A stretch of 64,000 bases of DNA from Sarcocystis neurona (taxonomy: Eukaryota; Apicomplexa; Conoidasida; Eucoccidiorida; Sarcocystidae), in NCBI GenBank assembly GCA_000727475.1, contig KL647288.1, forward strand, positions 4,211,604-4,275,603, read 5' to 3'. Both the position numbers and the translations under genes were made by a program. Below, piece after piece: positions 23,401-34,740 of the stretch (its first letter is position 1; each line of letters starts with the position of its first letter). A model generated the notes under the pieces. The model saw nothing but the letters and a program-made list of their open reading frames with translations. It was not told the origin of the DNA and made no database searches.

Positions 23401-26400
23401 TCTGTCTCTCTGTACATTTCTTCTACATATCGAAGACTAGCGTGACGCGGGGTCTGCGACCTTTCCCTATACGTGTCCACATTATCCGGGAGAGTCGACG
23501 AGCAGGATCTTATCCTCTCTCTTCTTCTCTCCTCTCTCTCTTTTTCTATGTCTCTTTTTGTCCCTGTGTACATCTTTGTACACGGACGTTTCCTCGATAC
23601 TCGTCCTCCGACGCTAACGTACACACACGTATACACACACACAGACACGTCCACACGAGTACTGCACCCGACGCATAGACCCGGAAGAGGGCAGCCCTGT
23701 CGATAGCTGCTGCTGCCCCTTCACCACTTGGGAGAGCGTTGGTTTCTGCAGGCGTCGTGGTGGCGCACCGCGTCGAGAAAGCAGCCCGGACCCACACATC
23801 GTCCGCCCGAAACGGGACGCAACAGTCCACCCTCGGGCACGTGCTCGCCTCAACCGAAGTCGGCGTGGCATACTCTTGCCTGCGTACCCTGGCCACGTGC
23901 TGCCTGCGCGTCTTTGTTAAACGACTTCTATACTGCCCTGCCTCTGCCGCATGCGCGTCTAGCCACAACATCTGCAGGAAGTCGCGGCGTGCGGCTTCGT
24001 AGCGTCCCTACCACAGTCTGGGCTGCACGCGCGCCTGATATATAGATGTTGGGTGCTATGTACTACCAGCTGCCTAGAATACCTTGTGCTGCGTTGGCAC
24101 GTGTTTAGCACATGGCGGCAATATCCCGTCGCACGCGTCTACATACGTGCTCCCTACACAAATGCCCTCGCAACCTGAAGGGCATACGAAACAAGTCCGC
24201 CGCGCTTCACAGAGTCAGGTATCTACCGGTAAATATTTACCAACACAGGCACCTGTGTCTACCCATACATACATTATATCTGCACACATATACATACATG
24301 TATCAACATACATACACACATAATATATAAATCTGTCTACCTATCTATCTGTCTATATATGTGGCGCACCTCACAGAGTCAGGTTTCTACCGCTAAATAT
24401 CCATTGGCACAGGCACCTGTGTGTATCTACACGTACATACCTACATATATCTATGCATTTATATATGCATAAATCAACGTACGTCTATATGTATATGTAT
24501 TGCTGGGTATCTCTCTATACCAAGACTTCGACGTACGTGGAGGACGGCCAGCCGACCGGTCTGTGACATGCCGGCAGGAAACGAAGACCGTCCCTACAGA
24601 CGTTCACCCGGGCAGGCTTTTCCACATATACATATATAAATATACATACAAACACATATACAGGCAAAACAGGACCACACGTTTTCATCCACGGCCACGT
24701 CTACACTATATACATATATATGTATACAGACACAGACAACCGGAGAAAGAGAAACGTGGACGGGCACACTACTTTCTTGTTTCTCGTGTGGGGAGGGAAA
24801 GGGGCAACTGCGACACGCTTTTTCAGAGGTCCCCGCGCGTAGCAGGTGCATGTGTTGTCTCTTGTAGAAACGCAGCGACTTTCTCTCCGGCGACACAGAA
24901 AACGAGAAGAAACTGCAAACGTTGGCGCAGTATTTCTTTCTGTCGAGAGGAGACGCACCCGGACGCGTGGGTTCATCGCCCGCACCGCAGCTGCTGCCGT
25001 GGTGCTCTTCGGACGACCGACGTGTTGTCTGCGGAAGAGAAACTGCCGGTTTAAGTTCGAAATTTCAATCCTGTCCATGTCTGTCACAGTAATACATCCT
25101 CCCTGTTTTCCTGTCCTCCTCTCTTGTGTTTCGTGGGCGTTGCCGCTGCCTCCGTCTGTCGCCGCTCCTCCTCCTCCTCTTCCTCCTCCTTCTTCTTCCG
25201 GTGTTGCCCTGTTGCTGCTGTTGCTGCAGTCCCCGCAGCCAAGCAGCGCCAGACTTTTGAGCAGCTCGCAGCCCAGCGCACCGGCTCCGACGACGAGCGC
25301 GCGCACCTGCTGCAGCTGCAGCTGGAAGCGCGGCCCGAACAAAGCGACTTGATCCGCGTAGCGGCTCTTTCCCCAGTCTTCTAGCTGCCCATCCTCCTCT
25401 TCTTTTTGCTGTTTTCCTGCTGGTGCAGGGGGGCGGCCACCGTTGCAACAGGCTCCTCCGCGGCCGCTGACGGCCGCTGCAGCCGCCTCGTCCGAACGCC
25501 CCGTCGACGCTGCTGCTGCCGCCGCGACCCCCTCCTCGCAGGGCGTTGGCGCAGCCGTGGCAGCAGCCGACGATGCCGGCCCCACGGTCGCCGCAGCAGC
25601 AGCATCTGGAGGAGGAGGCCAAGTCACAGTCTCAGACGGTGGGAAACACTCGAAGGCGTCCGTATAAAGGAAGCCTCGCAGCGGCGTATACTTGCCTGTA
25701 AATTTGACAACTTCTTGAGCGACGATACCCCCAACAAAAGCTGCCACAGGTGAAATCTGGCAGCGGGAATAACGCGCAACGTACTCTACGACTTTCTCAT
25801 CAATTTCCTCCACCATAACAACTTCTTTCTCTTCTTCGTTCCCCTGCTCATATCGTCCGCCAGCAGCAAAAACAAGCTTCCCCCCACTGCTGCTACTCCC
25901 CCCACCGCTCGAGCTGCTCTCCTCACTCTCTTCCTCCATCGCCTCTTTCCCTTCCCCTTCGGCAGACGCAGTTGCAGCAGCCGGCGCTTCCCTCCGTCCT
26001 GCACCCTGCCTCCGCTGTTTGGCAACTTCGTTCAGTCTTCGCGCTTCTGCAATACATGCAGCCACCGCTGCGTCGCTTTGCTGCTTCAGCAGCACCTGCT
26101 GCTGCGCGCGCTTCTTCCGAGATTTCTCCTCCTCTCCTTTTTCCTGTTCGTGCCGGCGCGGATTCACGTTCTTCTCCTTCTCCCCGACAAACTTCTTCGC
26201 GTCGTTCTCCTCCTCCTTCTCGTCTGCCGTGTCCTGGCCAGAGTGTCTCCCCCCTGTCCCTGCAGCAGCGGCAGCAGCAGGAGCGGCGAGAGGATGCGGA
26301 GGCAGCTCCCCGCCGTTCTTTTCTCTGTACTGCTGGACAGCCTGAAAGGCAAAATGCAACTGTTCTGCCCTCCCAAATTTCCCAAGATCAGCAACAATAA

Positions 26401-29400
26401 GCGCGTCATCCCCGGGCGCAATCGGTGCCCCGCACGAACGCTTGTAATCTTTGAAGTGGAGCACGCGCGGTACCTTGACTTGCTTTGCCGTCGCTTTGCC
26501 GGTGTAGCGAGGAAATGTCGACGTGTCGAGATCTATGCGGAAGGCGTGCTTCCCGACAACTTCGGTAATTTGTGCTGGGCGCTGCAGCGTGTTCAGCTGA
26601 TGCATGCCCTCGGCTTCGCGGAAAAAGAGGAAATCGCCCTTCTGAAACGCCAGCGGCTTCTCGGTGAACGCGTGCACCACCGCCTGCTTCTCCTGCGTCA
26701 CACCGGCAATTAACATTTCCTTGGGCTCCTCGCCGTCCGCGTCCAGACAGACGAACGTGTCGCCGAAGTCAACGAAGATGCAACTTGCCAACCCAAACGC
26801 ATGCGCGCTGATAAATCCCATCCCGCTGCTACCGCTGCTGCTGCTGCGTTCTGAAGCGATGCGGCGGCAGAGGTGGTTCAGGCGCTCCAGCTCTGAAGCA
26901 GGCGCGTCGCAGACGATCAACACGTCGAAGCAGCGCAGCGAGGCCTACATGGGAAGCGCAGGCCGTTCCCAAGAAAGACAAAAAAGAGAGAAACACCGAG
27001 GGAGGGGAGTATCGGTCGGAAGTGCTCCTCTTCGATGGAAGGAACACGCGGTGGCTTCTTACCACGGAAGCAAGAAGTGCCCGGCCCCCCTCGAAGAGAA
27101 ACAGCAAAGGTTTGTAGAGCGCGCAACCGTGCCAAGCCTCGCTCGACATTCCGTCTCGACGTCGAGACTTGCGCTACCAAGATCGAGAATACGAGGAGAA
27201 TGACAACATGACTACCCGCGGGACAAGGAACGGAAGAACTCAAGAAGCAAGTGAACAGAAGAGGAAACCAGCGCGACAAGGAGAGAAGCGGGGAAGCCCG
27301 TCAAAGCGCAAGAATACGAAGGATCGCAGGAGGACGAGGAGAGGGAAACGAAAAGAGAAGACGACGATGTGTAGGAGCAATGCAGCAAACATCCGGCCAG
27401 TGAGGAAGCGAACGTCGCAGGCAGGACAAATCCACAGGGAAACGAGGAACAGAAGAGCACGGCAATGCGAAAAAGAGCGAAATAAAGGCGGAACAGCAAG
27501 AAAAGGAAGACAGAGAAATGGAGAGGATGTCTACCGACAAGAGAGGTAGAAAAGTATAACAAAAAAATATGAAGAAAATGCGCGCGGGACACCCCAGACA
27601 TTCACACATCCCTACGCACACACACACACACACAGACCCACACAAGCACTCACACATGTATCTACGTACACCAACACTAACGATACACCCACACCAGCGG
27701 GTATATATATATTTATATTTACATATATGTAAATATACATATTCATGTATACTTCCATATTATACGTACATATACAGACAGACAGAAAACGACAGATACA
27801 CTTCTACAATACACGCATATATATATATATATATATATATATGCAACTGTGTGGGCCTCCATACACGTGTACTCACACACCCATGCAGAAGCATATATAT
27901 ATATATAGGCATACGCACATACGTATACAGGCACATACGTCCATATATACAGAGAGAGAGAGAGCGTTGGTAAGAAAATAAGGTAACTGGCTGATATGTG
28001 ACTCTCTCAGCACGTCTTAATACGGTGAGAAAATGTCCCCAGCGGACGTCCATACATCTTTAGAGGGCAGAAGCATATCCATATACACATACATTCACAC
28101 ATATAGAGAGAGGACGAAAACGAGTGTCTAGACTATTACCTCACTTATACGTGACTCCTCCAACACTTCGACAGTAACGTAAGGATTTAACTCGGCGAGA
28201 AAGTCACGACTAGCGACGGCTCTGCTGCAGCGCTGCTGCACGTGCTGCTCCGTGAGGCAGAAGTTGCTGCTTAGGTCGCTCATTTCACACAGAGATGGGT
28301 CGTGAAGCACGACCGTCTTCGGCCCTGCCAAAATCAAATTTTTGGCTGTAACAGCGCACACACACACCCACACGTACAAGTGGCCATCGGTCGTCGAGAA
28401 CCCGTGTCTACACATCTACTACCAGCGCCGAGAAATGGGAAGTATATCGAACGAAGCGCAAATCCACTACCTATATCTACCTACATATATCTGCAGGGGT
28501 TGACGTATGTGTATCTGTGCATATCTACATTGTAGACGCCAGTGTGTAGATGTCTACACAGAAGACGCATCAACAGCACTCACTGTAGGGAAACGGGGAA
28601 CACGCTCGCTAGTTGGGGGAAGTCCTGACGTTCATCTACCTGGACGTATGTATCTACACACATCTGCACGTGTGTCATCTATACATATATATATAAATGT
28701 ATACACTTGCACGTAAACCTACATATATACGCATGTATTCTATCTACAAACATACACATATGCCCATACGTGCAAATGCACTTGTGTATCTAACTATAGC
28801 GTATATGCCACTATATATGTACGTACACGTGCACCTACTTCTGTATGTACGCATGTATATTATCTCTCTATTTTCTGTACAGACACATGCCTATACATGT
28901 GGGCACGCACACTATCTTCATATTTATAGATACACACACACATATACCTACATATACGTACAATACGATATATATATGTACGGGCACGCACATTTACTCG
29001 AGGCGAAAGAAAGCGCGAAGCAACCCGCAGGCGCGTAGGAAGTCGGTGAAACGGACGCATATAAATGTGTAGAAGAGGGACATGCGACCGACCGCGGATG
29101 GAAGAAGAGTCGCTCAGTCAGACGTACCCACGATATCACTTCACACGCAGATACGTGGTCGACGTTTGTGTATGTACCTCCGTCTCTCTATACGCAGACG
29201 TGCCTGTCTCACCCTCTCCCTCTCTACCCAGAGATACTCCTATGACGATACTCCTACTACTGTTCACTCTTTTCCTTTCTTTTCCTTTCTCTTCATTTCT
29301 TTTTCTTCCTCTCTTTCTTTTCCTTCCTCTTCATTTCTTCTCCTTTCTCTCCTTCTTCTCCTTTCTCTTTTTTTCTTCCTTTTTCTCTTCCTCCCTCTTT

Positions 29401-30918
29401 TGCTTCCTTTCTCTTCATTTCTTTCTCTTCATTTCTTTTCCTTTCTCTTCCTTTACTTTTCTTTCTCTTCCTCTCTTTCTTTTCTTTCCTCTTCCTTTCT
29501 TCTTTCTCTTTTCCTCTCTTTCTTTCTCTTCTTTCCTTTCTCTTCCTTTCTTTTCTTTTCTCTCTTGCTGCTTGTCTCCTCTCTTTCTCTAGGCAGCTGT
29601 TTCAGAGTGTATGTGTGGTCGCTGAACGTCGAGGCTCCCCACAGAAGCAGGTGCCTCCTCCTTTCCTCCTCCTTTCTTCTTTTCTTGCCTTCCCTTTATC
29701 TCTTTCTTTTTCGAGTCTACACATATACACGCGCCCCGCGCCTGCCGCAGGCTGCACTCCGGGCAGCGGCGGAAGAAGAGCTGCACGAGCCTCCGCCAAG
29801 CGGCTCCGGCAGGTCCGCTACCACACCTACGCGGGAGTACACGCCCACGCAGAGACAACGAGTACGCAGACATACACTAATGTATACATAAACGTAGTAG
29901 ACACAGGAAAGCAAATATACAGACATACACCAGCAGATACACACACGTATAAATGCTTTCACCTATATACATATATGTATATATACTTCTGTGTATATGC
30001 GTCTGGTAGACGGGGCACGTTTGCCCGCAGCCTTCGTTCTGTCTGTGTGGCAGTTTGTCCTCTTGGACGCCTCAACGCATGCACGAGCTCTGTCTCTCTC
30101 CCGTACACCCACACACATATGCAAACGAGCAATATCCTAACATACAGGCCACTTTCCCCAGCCACATCCACACACACATACGAGCAGCTGACGAGTCTAC
30201 TCTATCTACACTGGTGCTTTGCAGCAGGATCAATCTCACACATCCACACACAGACGTATACGTCAGCTTGTTTTAATACGTGTGTATATGGAGGGGTCAA
30301 CTTGTCTTTGGCGTCTGTGGTGCCGGCTGAATAAGACGCTACTCTGCAAGTGAAAGGAAGAAGCGAGACACAAAAGAAGAACACATCTACGCGAACTGGA
30401 GCCAATACGGGGATCTACGTCTCTCTTCATCCGTTTTTTCTTCCCCTTTGCCTCCTTCTTTCTCTTCGTCTCCCTTTTTCTTTCTCCGTTGTCTTTTTCT
30501 GTCTCTGTGTCTATGTGCCTGTGTCTCCCGCACGCTTTGTCGTTCTCTCTCTGTCTGTCGAGGGGTGCAGGTGTTTGCCCATTGCGTGGCAGCATTCTCG
30601 GCCACTTTCACCGCAGCCAGAGAAAGTCACTACGGGGAAAAACTTTTCCTCTTCGAGGAGGAAAACCGTAAAACCGTACTCACCACACTCTGCTCCAACA
30701 CCGCGCATCCCGGAGACAAGCACGCGCAACTGCAGCAGCTTCTTCATCGTCTCGAGACCGAAGGCTCCTATCTGTCGGCTATACAAGTCGGTGTCAATTT
30801 TTCCTTCTCCTCCTCCTCCACCGGCAGCAGGCGAAGAATACGAGAGAGCAGCAGCGGCAGCCGGAGGCACGGCGCCAACGACGCCGCCGCTAGGGGCAGC
30901 TGACGACTGCGTTGCCAT
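14490..30918 (-). CDS. UBA1: Ubiquitin-activating enzyme E1 (UBA1-like), 11 exons
   Basis: Joined minus-strand exons: 30918-30684, 28345-28140, 26944-24959, 22986-22879, 22245-21945, 21210-20891, 18503-18233, 17552-17215, 15525-15441, 14942-14797 and 14609-14490. All junctions are GT-AG, all phases fit, and the total is 4116 bp or 1371 residues. E1 adenylates ubiquitin with ATP and passes it to its own Cys as a thioester, then to E2s, in cytosol and nucleus. Order: inactive adenylation half ([18 protein letters not shown], exons 1-3), first Cys half-domain, active adenylation half with GAGALG at about 700-705 and [14 protein letters not shown] at about 769-782, catalytic PLCTL with Cys898 (exon 5), second Cys half-domain (exons 5-6), second part of the adenylation domain ([10 protein letters not shown] and [12 protein letters not shown], exon 8), then the ubiquitin-fold domain (exons 8-11) ending [13 protein letters not shown]. 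The usual length is about 1020-1060; the excess is Ala, Glu/Lys and Ser insertions, mainly in exon 3. The start ATG at 30918 is inferred, as the frame stays open upstream. Confidence 0.93.
15526..17214 (-). other. E1 intron 8, with a long polypyrimidine tract
   Basis: Bounded by donor GTGTGT at 17214-17209 and acceptor TTTTTAG ending at 15526. About 16560-17160 is almost all C and T on the plus strand, so the pre-mRNA is purine-rich. A TA/CA microsatellite lies at about 16029-16078. Long plus-strand ORFs rich in Ser, Phe, Leu and Pro here are products of this composition. Confidence 0.75.
16029..16078. repeat. TA/CA microsatellite in E1 intron 8
   Basis: catatatatatatatacacacacacaca-type run followed by acacgtacacgcgtg. 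Confidence 0.8.
18098..18153. repeat. Compound AGAC/CA/TA microsatellite in E1 intron 7
   Basis: Successive agac(agac)n, (ac)n and (ta)n runs inside the intron between E1 exons 18503-18233 and 17552-17215. Confidence 0.75.
18504..20890 (-). other. E1 intron 6 (2.39 kb)
   Basis: Donor GTAAGC at 20890-20885 and acceptor TGTAG ending at 18504. Many small ORFs are present on both strands but none matches a family. A CA/GAGA-rich stretch lies near 20050-20110. No nested gene was recognised. Confidence 0.7.
21211..21944. repeat. Degenerate minisatellite filling E1 intron 5
   Basis: tg(c/t)gcctcttct(a/g)ctttccctca occurs near 21450 and again near 21668, about 218 bp apart, each followed by similar cactccacatacaga sequence. 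Shorter words such as gtgtatatacact(c/t)cacagacacata recur near 21305, 21390, 21555 and 21625. The unit looks like a 70-75 bp element repeated and then duplicated at a higher order. It lies in the intron between exons 22245-21945 and 21210-20891. Confidence 0.65.
23040..23440. repeat. CT/TA-rich repeat with ctagcggccctacaa units
   Basis: ctag(c/t)ggcc(g/c)tacaa occurs near 23222, 23265 and 23318, each followed by aca.acctctctctctctctacata-like sequence. At least three imperfect units about 45-55 bp long are set within (TA)n and (CT)n tracts. Confidence 0.65.
24207..24440. repeat. Direct repeat, copies 164 bp apart
   Basis: tcacagagtcaggt(a/t)tctacc at 24207 recurs at 24371 as a roughly 60-bp near-identical block that includes acaggcacctgtgt. 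The space between is filled with CATA/TA microsatellite. Confidence 0.75.
27600..27965. repeat. CA, TA and GA microsatellites in E1 intron 2
   Basis: Runs of (ac)n at about 27617-27640, (at)n at about 27818-27842 and (ag)n at about 27950-27963, linked by degenerate CATA sequence. They lie in the intron between exons 28345-28140 and 26944-24959. Confidence 0.75.
28346..30683 (-). other. E1 intron 1 (2.34 kb)
   Basis: Donor GTGAGT at 30683-30678 and acceptor TTACAG ending at 28346, phase 1, rebuilding an Ala codon in [13 protein letters not shown]. It carries CATA-type microsatellites (about 28660-28990) and the long CT tract at 29220-29592. Confidence 0.8.
29220..29592. repeat. Long imperfect polypyrimidine (CT) tract
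   Basis: About 370 bp on the plus strand is nearly all C and T, built of tttcctttctcttc and ctctttctttt words, with very few purines. It lies in E1 intron 1, so the transcript strand is polypurine. Such tracts can form triplex DNA. Confidence 0.8.
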
Positions 30919-33531
30919 GTTGCCGGACGACGAGGAGGGCGGTAGGGTGGTACGACGGCCCGAGGGAAGCGGCGACGCGAGACGGGGAAAGGGTGGACAG
31001 GCAAAACCAAAGCGGAGAAGGGAAGGCGGGACGAGCGAGAGGACGGAGGAGCGGGAGAACGCGGAGGAGCAGGAAAAGAGCTGCAGGAAAAAGTCCACGC
31101 AGAAAAAGAAAGGAAGACGCATGCAGCCAGCAGCAGCAGCAAGAGCGCACTTCAGCTCAAACGGAAACAGTACGCTGTGGGGATGAAAAGGTGAGGCTCC
31201 GCGGAATGCGGGGAGGACAAAGACAGAGAGAGAAAAAGCCTGGCCACCGGCAGCAGCAGAAAAAATTACGGCAGCAGTAGCAACAGCGTGTGGTGGAGAA
31301 GAAGGTCTCGCGCAACAGAGAAGAAGAAGATAGCAGGCGCAGAAGAAAGCCAACGGCAGCAGCAGAGACCGCCGCAGCTCCACCGCCAGCAACAGAGAGA
31401 CAGCAGTCGCCGGTCGACCAGCTCCACCAGCAGCAGACCGGAAACGGCAGCAGCAGCAGGGGCAGCAGCCCCAGGACGATGGTGACAGCAGCAGAAGGAG
31501 AAAAGGAGGAGAACAAACGGCAGCGACGCGCGGCTTCCTTGAGCCAGCCGGCGCACAGCAGCCGGCGCCTAAAGTGCCGCAGCAGCAGCACTTTGGGAGA
31601 AGAACAACCACCAGCAAAGTCTGCGTTGCACGCGGACGTTATCGCGAAGAAAATTCTACACATTACACACGGAGAAACTACTCTGCGTGGTAGTGCGTCG
31701 CTCTTTCTTCTCCTGTGTACACACAGGGGAAGTTACGTACACATACATCTCTCTACACTCATACATGTGTGACCGTGGCCCACATACAAGAAGGGGCCCA
31801 CACAAAAAGGAGCCTTCCCGTCCTGAGACATATCCAGCAGCACGTTCCTCTACAACTTTTTCTCCAGCCGCACATACTTCTCTCAGACACCCGCGCACGC
31901 GCACACATCTCAACAGACATCGCCGACCCACGTGTCTCCCCTGTGCCCCTCCTTTCTCTGCGTCATTCTTCCTCTTTTCCTCTGCGCTCCCACGCCCGCC
32001 TGTTCCGGCCACAGTCGGACGCAGCCTTTCTGCATTTTCTCGCTTTTGCTGTAGCCCTCTCTCTTTCGTTTCCACTGTCAGCGAGCGGCGACGGACGGGA
32101 CGCACAGAACAGACAGAAAACGCAGAGAAGACAACTGCGAGAAAAGCCAGTTTCAGCGGGATGCAGAACGCACGCACACAACAAACGCGACGAGCGGGGC
32201 AAGGGCGAGCAGCAGTTCTTCACCAACACCGCCCTACGTCTGCCGCTTAGGCCACAGGCATAGGGGCGTCGCTCAGCCTGGTGCGTCCTCCCCTCAGAGG
32301 GGCAGGCGGTCGGCAGCAAACCGACTCGCCAGCATAAATTTTGTCTTCCAGGAGGTCACAGAAATAAGCAAATGTCTGTGTTCCCTCGACTTTTTCTCTC
32401 CTTTACCACGTATACGGGCACGCAGACAGCATTCTGCAGTCGTATCGGTCGTCGTACACACGTGTTGAGGGAAACGGGCTCTACGTGAACAGCGCGACGA
32501 CACATGGAGAAAATGTTGCGTGTGCTGCGGTTACGTAAACGCAGGATGGAGAAAACGGCGGGAACTACCGAGAAAGTAAATATCTGCTGGACGCACAGCG
32601 GTCTTCCTTTTAAACCCCCAGCAGAGGCGGGGAATACCGAGGGGAGAGACAGACAGCTGCTACGTAGTCTGTTCTATGGAGTAGAACTCAGCAGACCGGA
32701 CGCAAGCACACGCTGCTGCCGGCCTTTTTCTGTCGTGGCTGTCGCTTGGCGTTTTCCTTGGGTTTCCGTCCTATCAGTATCACCGCCGCGCCCTTTTCTC
32801 TGTAGGCTGGACGTCGAAACTTGTGCGCATTTCTTTCTCTGCAGCTTCAATTACTGAAATCCCTACGGAGACTAGAAGTTTGGAGAGGGTGGGATTTATA
32901 CGGTTAGCAGCGAGTTCACCTCACCTTTCCAGCAGAAGCTTCGCCCAAGCGCTTCCCGCTATTTAACAAGTGGCGCACCTCCTACCTACACAACTGCTGC
33001 TACGGCGCTTCTCGATTTGTTGGTCGAAGACAAACGTACGACTGAGGAATTGTGAATTCGGAGACACAAACGCGCACACGTACACGTACGCAGAAGTATT
33101 TTTGAACAGGTAAGTATCCTGCAGAGAGAGGTCTATCGAGCGGAAGATCGATTGTGAATCGACGGAAGCTGCCGGAGTACGACAAAGGGGAAAGCCGAGC
33201 GGAAAATTCCCTGTGTGCCACAAAAGAATGAGTTACTCTCTCTCTTTGGATGGGGGAGACGTTCAGTCGCTTGGAGAGCAAGAGAAAAAAAAGGAGGACA
33301 ACGTTCACAAGCTTGCGAGAACAAATCGACGTGTCTGATGAATGGGTGTTCTGCGGAAGACTGAAGGAGGAGGAGGTGGACTAATTCACCGGCGACGGAA
33401 AGGAAAAAGGTGGTTTAACTCGGCACGCGCTAAAAAAGGCGTGGCCGCGCACTTGAGAAAAAACTGATTTCAAAGAAAAATAGAGAAGTCCGCTTCACAA
33501 CTGCAGGACGTGAACCAGACGTGACACGTAG
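30919..33531. other. Region upstream of E1, no confirmed gene
   Basis: It should contain the E1 promoter and leader. The first 700 bp (about 30920-31600) is rich in CAG/CTG and GAA triplets, which keep several frames open on both strands. That includes the minus-strand frame continuous with E1 exon 1, so an upstream start cannot be excluded. Other ORFs, such as 31687-32250 (plus), match nothing I recognise. Confidence 0.45.
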
Positions 33532-34740
33532 CAGGCACGCCGCGCAGGCAGAGAAGGGAATTTTCAGTTCACCGGCGGAAAGAAGCCACTTCTTCTGCAA
33601 CACCCAAGGGATATCCCACTGTGGGACGCCGGGGAGGCGACTCGACTGCAACAGGACGACGACGAGATGCAACAAAAGCGAGCGCAGCTCGAAAAGCAGC
33701 AGCTGTTGCACAAAGAAAACCGCTGGAAGCCAAAGCAGCGGCGGCAGCAACAGCAAAAGAGCAGCAAGCGCTGCGCAGAGGGGCCGTGTGTGTTCTCCTC
33801 GTACTGCGCGCGGACCGAGCGACAGAGAATCACACGCACGGGTCCAAAACGAAAGAAAGCAAATCCTGCCACTTGTATCTACGATTCCGAGTGGACCACG
33901 AAAGGCAGTTTCTTCTGGTCCAGCTGCCATATACACGGGCAGCGGCGGCAACAGCACGTTCGCATTTCCCTTTTTCTCTCTTTGCCCCGCCGCAGATTGA
34001 GGAACGAAGAAGTGAAATCCCCTTCAGTTTCAGATGTAGAAGGAACCCCTGAAGAAGGCGCACAAAGAAGAGAGAGAGAGAAGGCGAGGAAATATGAGGG
34101 CACGAACGCGGAGCAGAAATGTCGCGAAAAGATATGTATGTACGCAGAACTGCTCCCGCTGCGCTTCGTGTATTACGGAGAAACTGCTATTTGTCGCCGA
34201 AAAAGAACGGGATGCACAAGACAAGAGCCGCAACAGCAGAAGAAGCGCCGACGACAGATGCAGAGGACGACGAAGTCGTCTTCTATTTCTCGGTCGTGTT
34301 GTGATGTTTCGGTGGTGGGCAAGCGCGCTGCCGCCGGTGAACCCCGTTCACATCAGCCGTTCTTTGCCAACATACAGAGAGAGACAGAACTCGGGAACGG
34401 CTTTCAACGTGATCGGTGGCGGCCTCTGTCTTCTAGTTGCCGCTTCACTCACACAAATGTAGTTACCAAAAGAAAGAGGCAGGCGTCTTCATCGCTCCAC
34501 CTCCCCCGCCCCTTTTCTCTTTGCTGTGCTCCTCCGACACCTCCTCTCTCCTGCTGCTGCCGCTGCTGCCGGAGCAGCTGGTTCTCCACAGCTGCTGCTG
34601 CGCCCGCTGCTGCTCCACCCTCTGGTGCCTCTGCTGCTGCTGCTGCTGCAGCCTTGCGCTGTGCGCGTCGCAGCCGCAGTGTCACAAACAGTTTCTTCTT
34701 AGCAGCAGCTGCACAGCAGACCCTGCAGACCTACTGCTGA
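33532..34740 (+). CDS. Unidentified long ORF, possibly one or more exons
   Basis: The frame is open for about 403 codons from the stop at 33529 to TGA at 34738-34740; its first ATG is 33667 (357 codons). No family is recognised. The N-terminal part (from about 33568, read FTGGKKPLLLQHPRD) is followed by a Gln/Lys/Glu-rich helix-like stretch (MQQKRAQLEKQQLLHKENR). A basic middle and an Ala/Ser/Pro-rich end follow. Splice-like sites occur: ttttcag ending at 33567, and a strong pyrimidine tract with ccgccgcag ending at 33995. The true model may therefore be spliced, with only parts of this frame coding. It is divergent from E1. Frames on the opposite strand are shorter and CTG-driven. Treat it as a candidate only. 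Confidence 0.3.
   Translation, partial: QARRAGREGNFQFTGGKKPLLLQHPRDIPLWDAGEATRLQQDDDEMQQKRAQLEKQQLLHKENRWKPKQRRQQQQKSSKRCAEGPCVFSSYCARTERQRITRTGPKRKKANPATCIYDSEWTTKGSFFWSSCHIHGQRRQQHVRISLFLSLPRRRLRNEEVKSPSVSDVEGTPEEGAQRREREKARKYEGTNAEQKCREKICMYAELLPLRFVYYGETAICRRKRTGCTRQEPQQQKKRRRQMQRTTKSSSISRSCCDVSVVGKRAAAGEPRSHQPFFANIQRETELGNGFQRDRWRPLSSSCRFTHTNVVTKRKRQASSSLHLPRPFSLCCAPPTPPLSCCCRCCRSSWFSTAAAAPAAAPPSGASAAAAAAALRCARRSRSVTNSFFLAAAAQQTLQTYC

Larger units (their letters stand above)
22987..24958 (-). other. E1 intron 3 (1.97 kb) with repeats
   Basis: Donor GTGCGT at 24958-24953 and acceptor CTGCAG ending at 22987. The flanking exons join AMNPRVR directly to VNPLEGRVG, matching the continuous E1 family sequence, so no coding segment is missing. 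It contains the repeats at 23040-23440 and 24207-24440. Confidence 0.8.

Noticed and set aside
23546..23971. Minus-strand 141-codon ORF in E1 intron 3, considered as an extra E1 exon
   Set aside because: Exons 24959 and 22986 join directly in family-conserved sequence; inserting this ORF would break the active adenylation domain and it has no E1 similarity.
29082..29891. Plus-strand 269-codon ORF
   Set aside because: It is a translation of the CT tract in E1 intron 1.
30350..31186. Plus-strand 278-codon ORF
   Set aside because: It is antisense to E1 exon 1 and its CAG/GAA-rich leader, with no family match.
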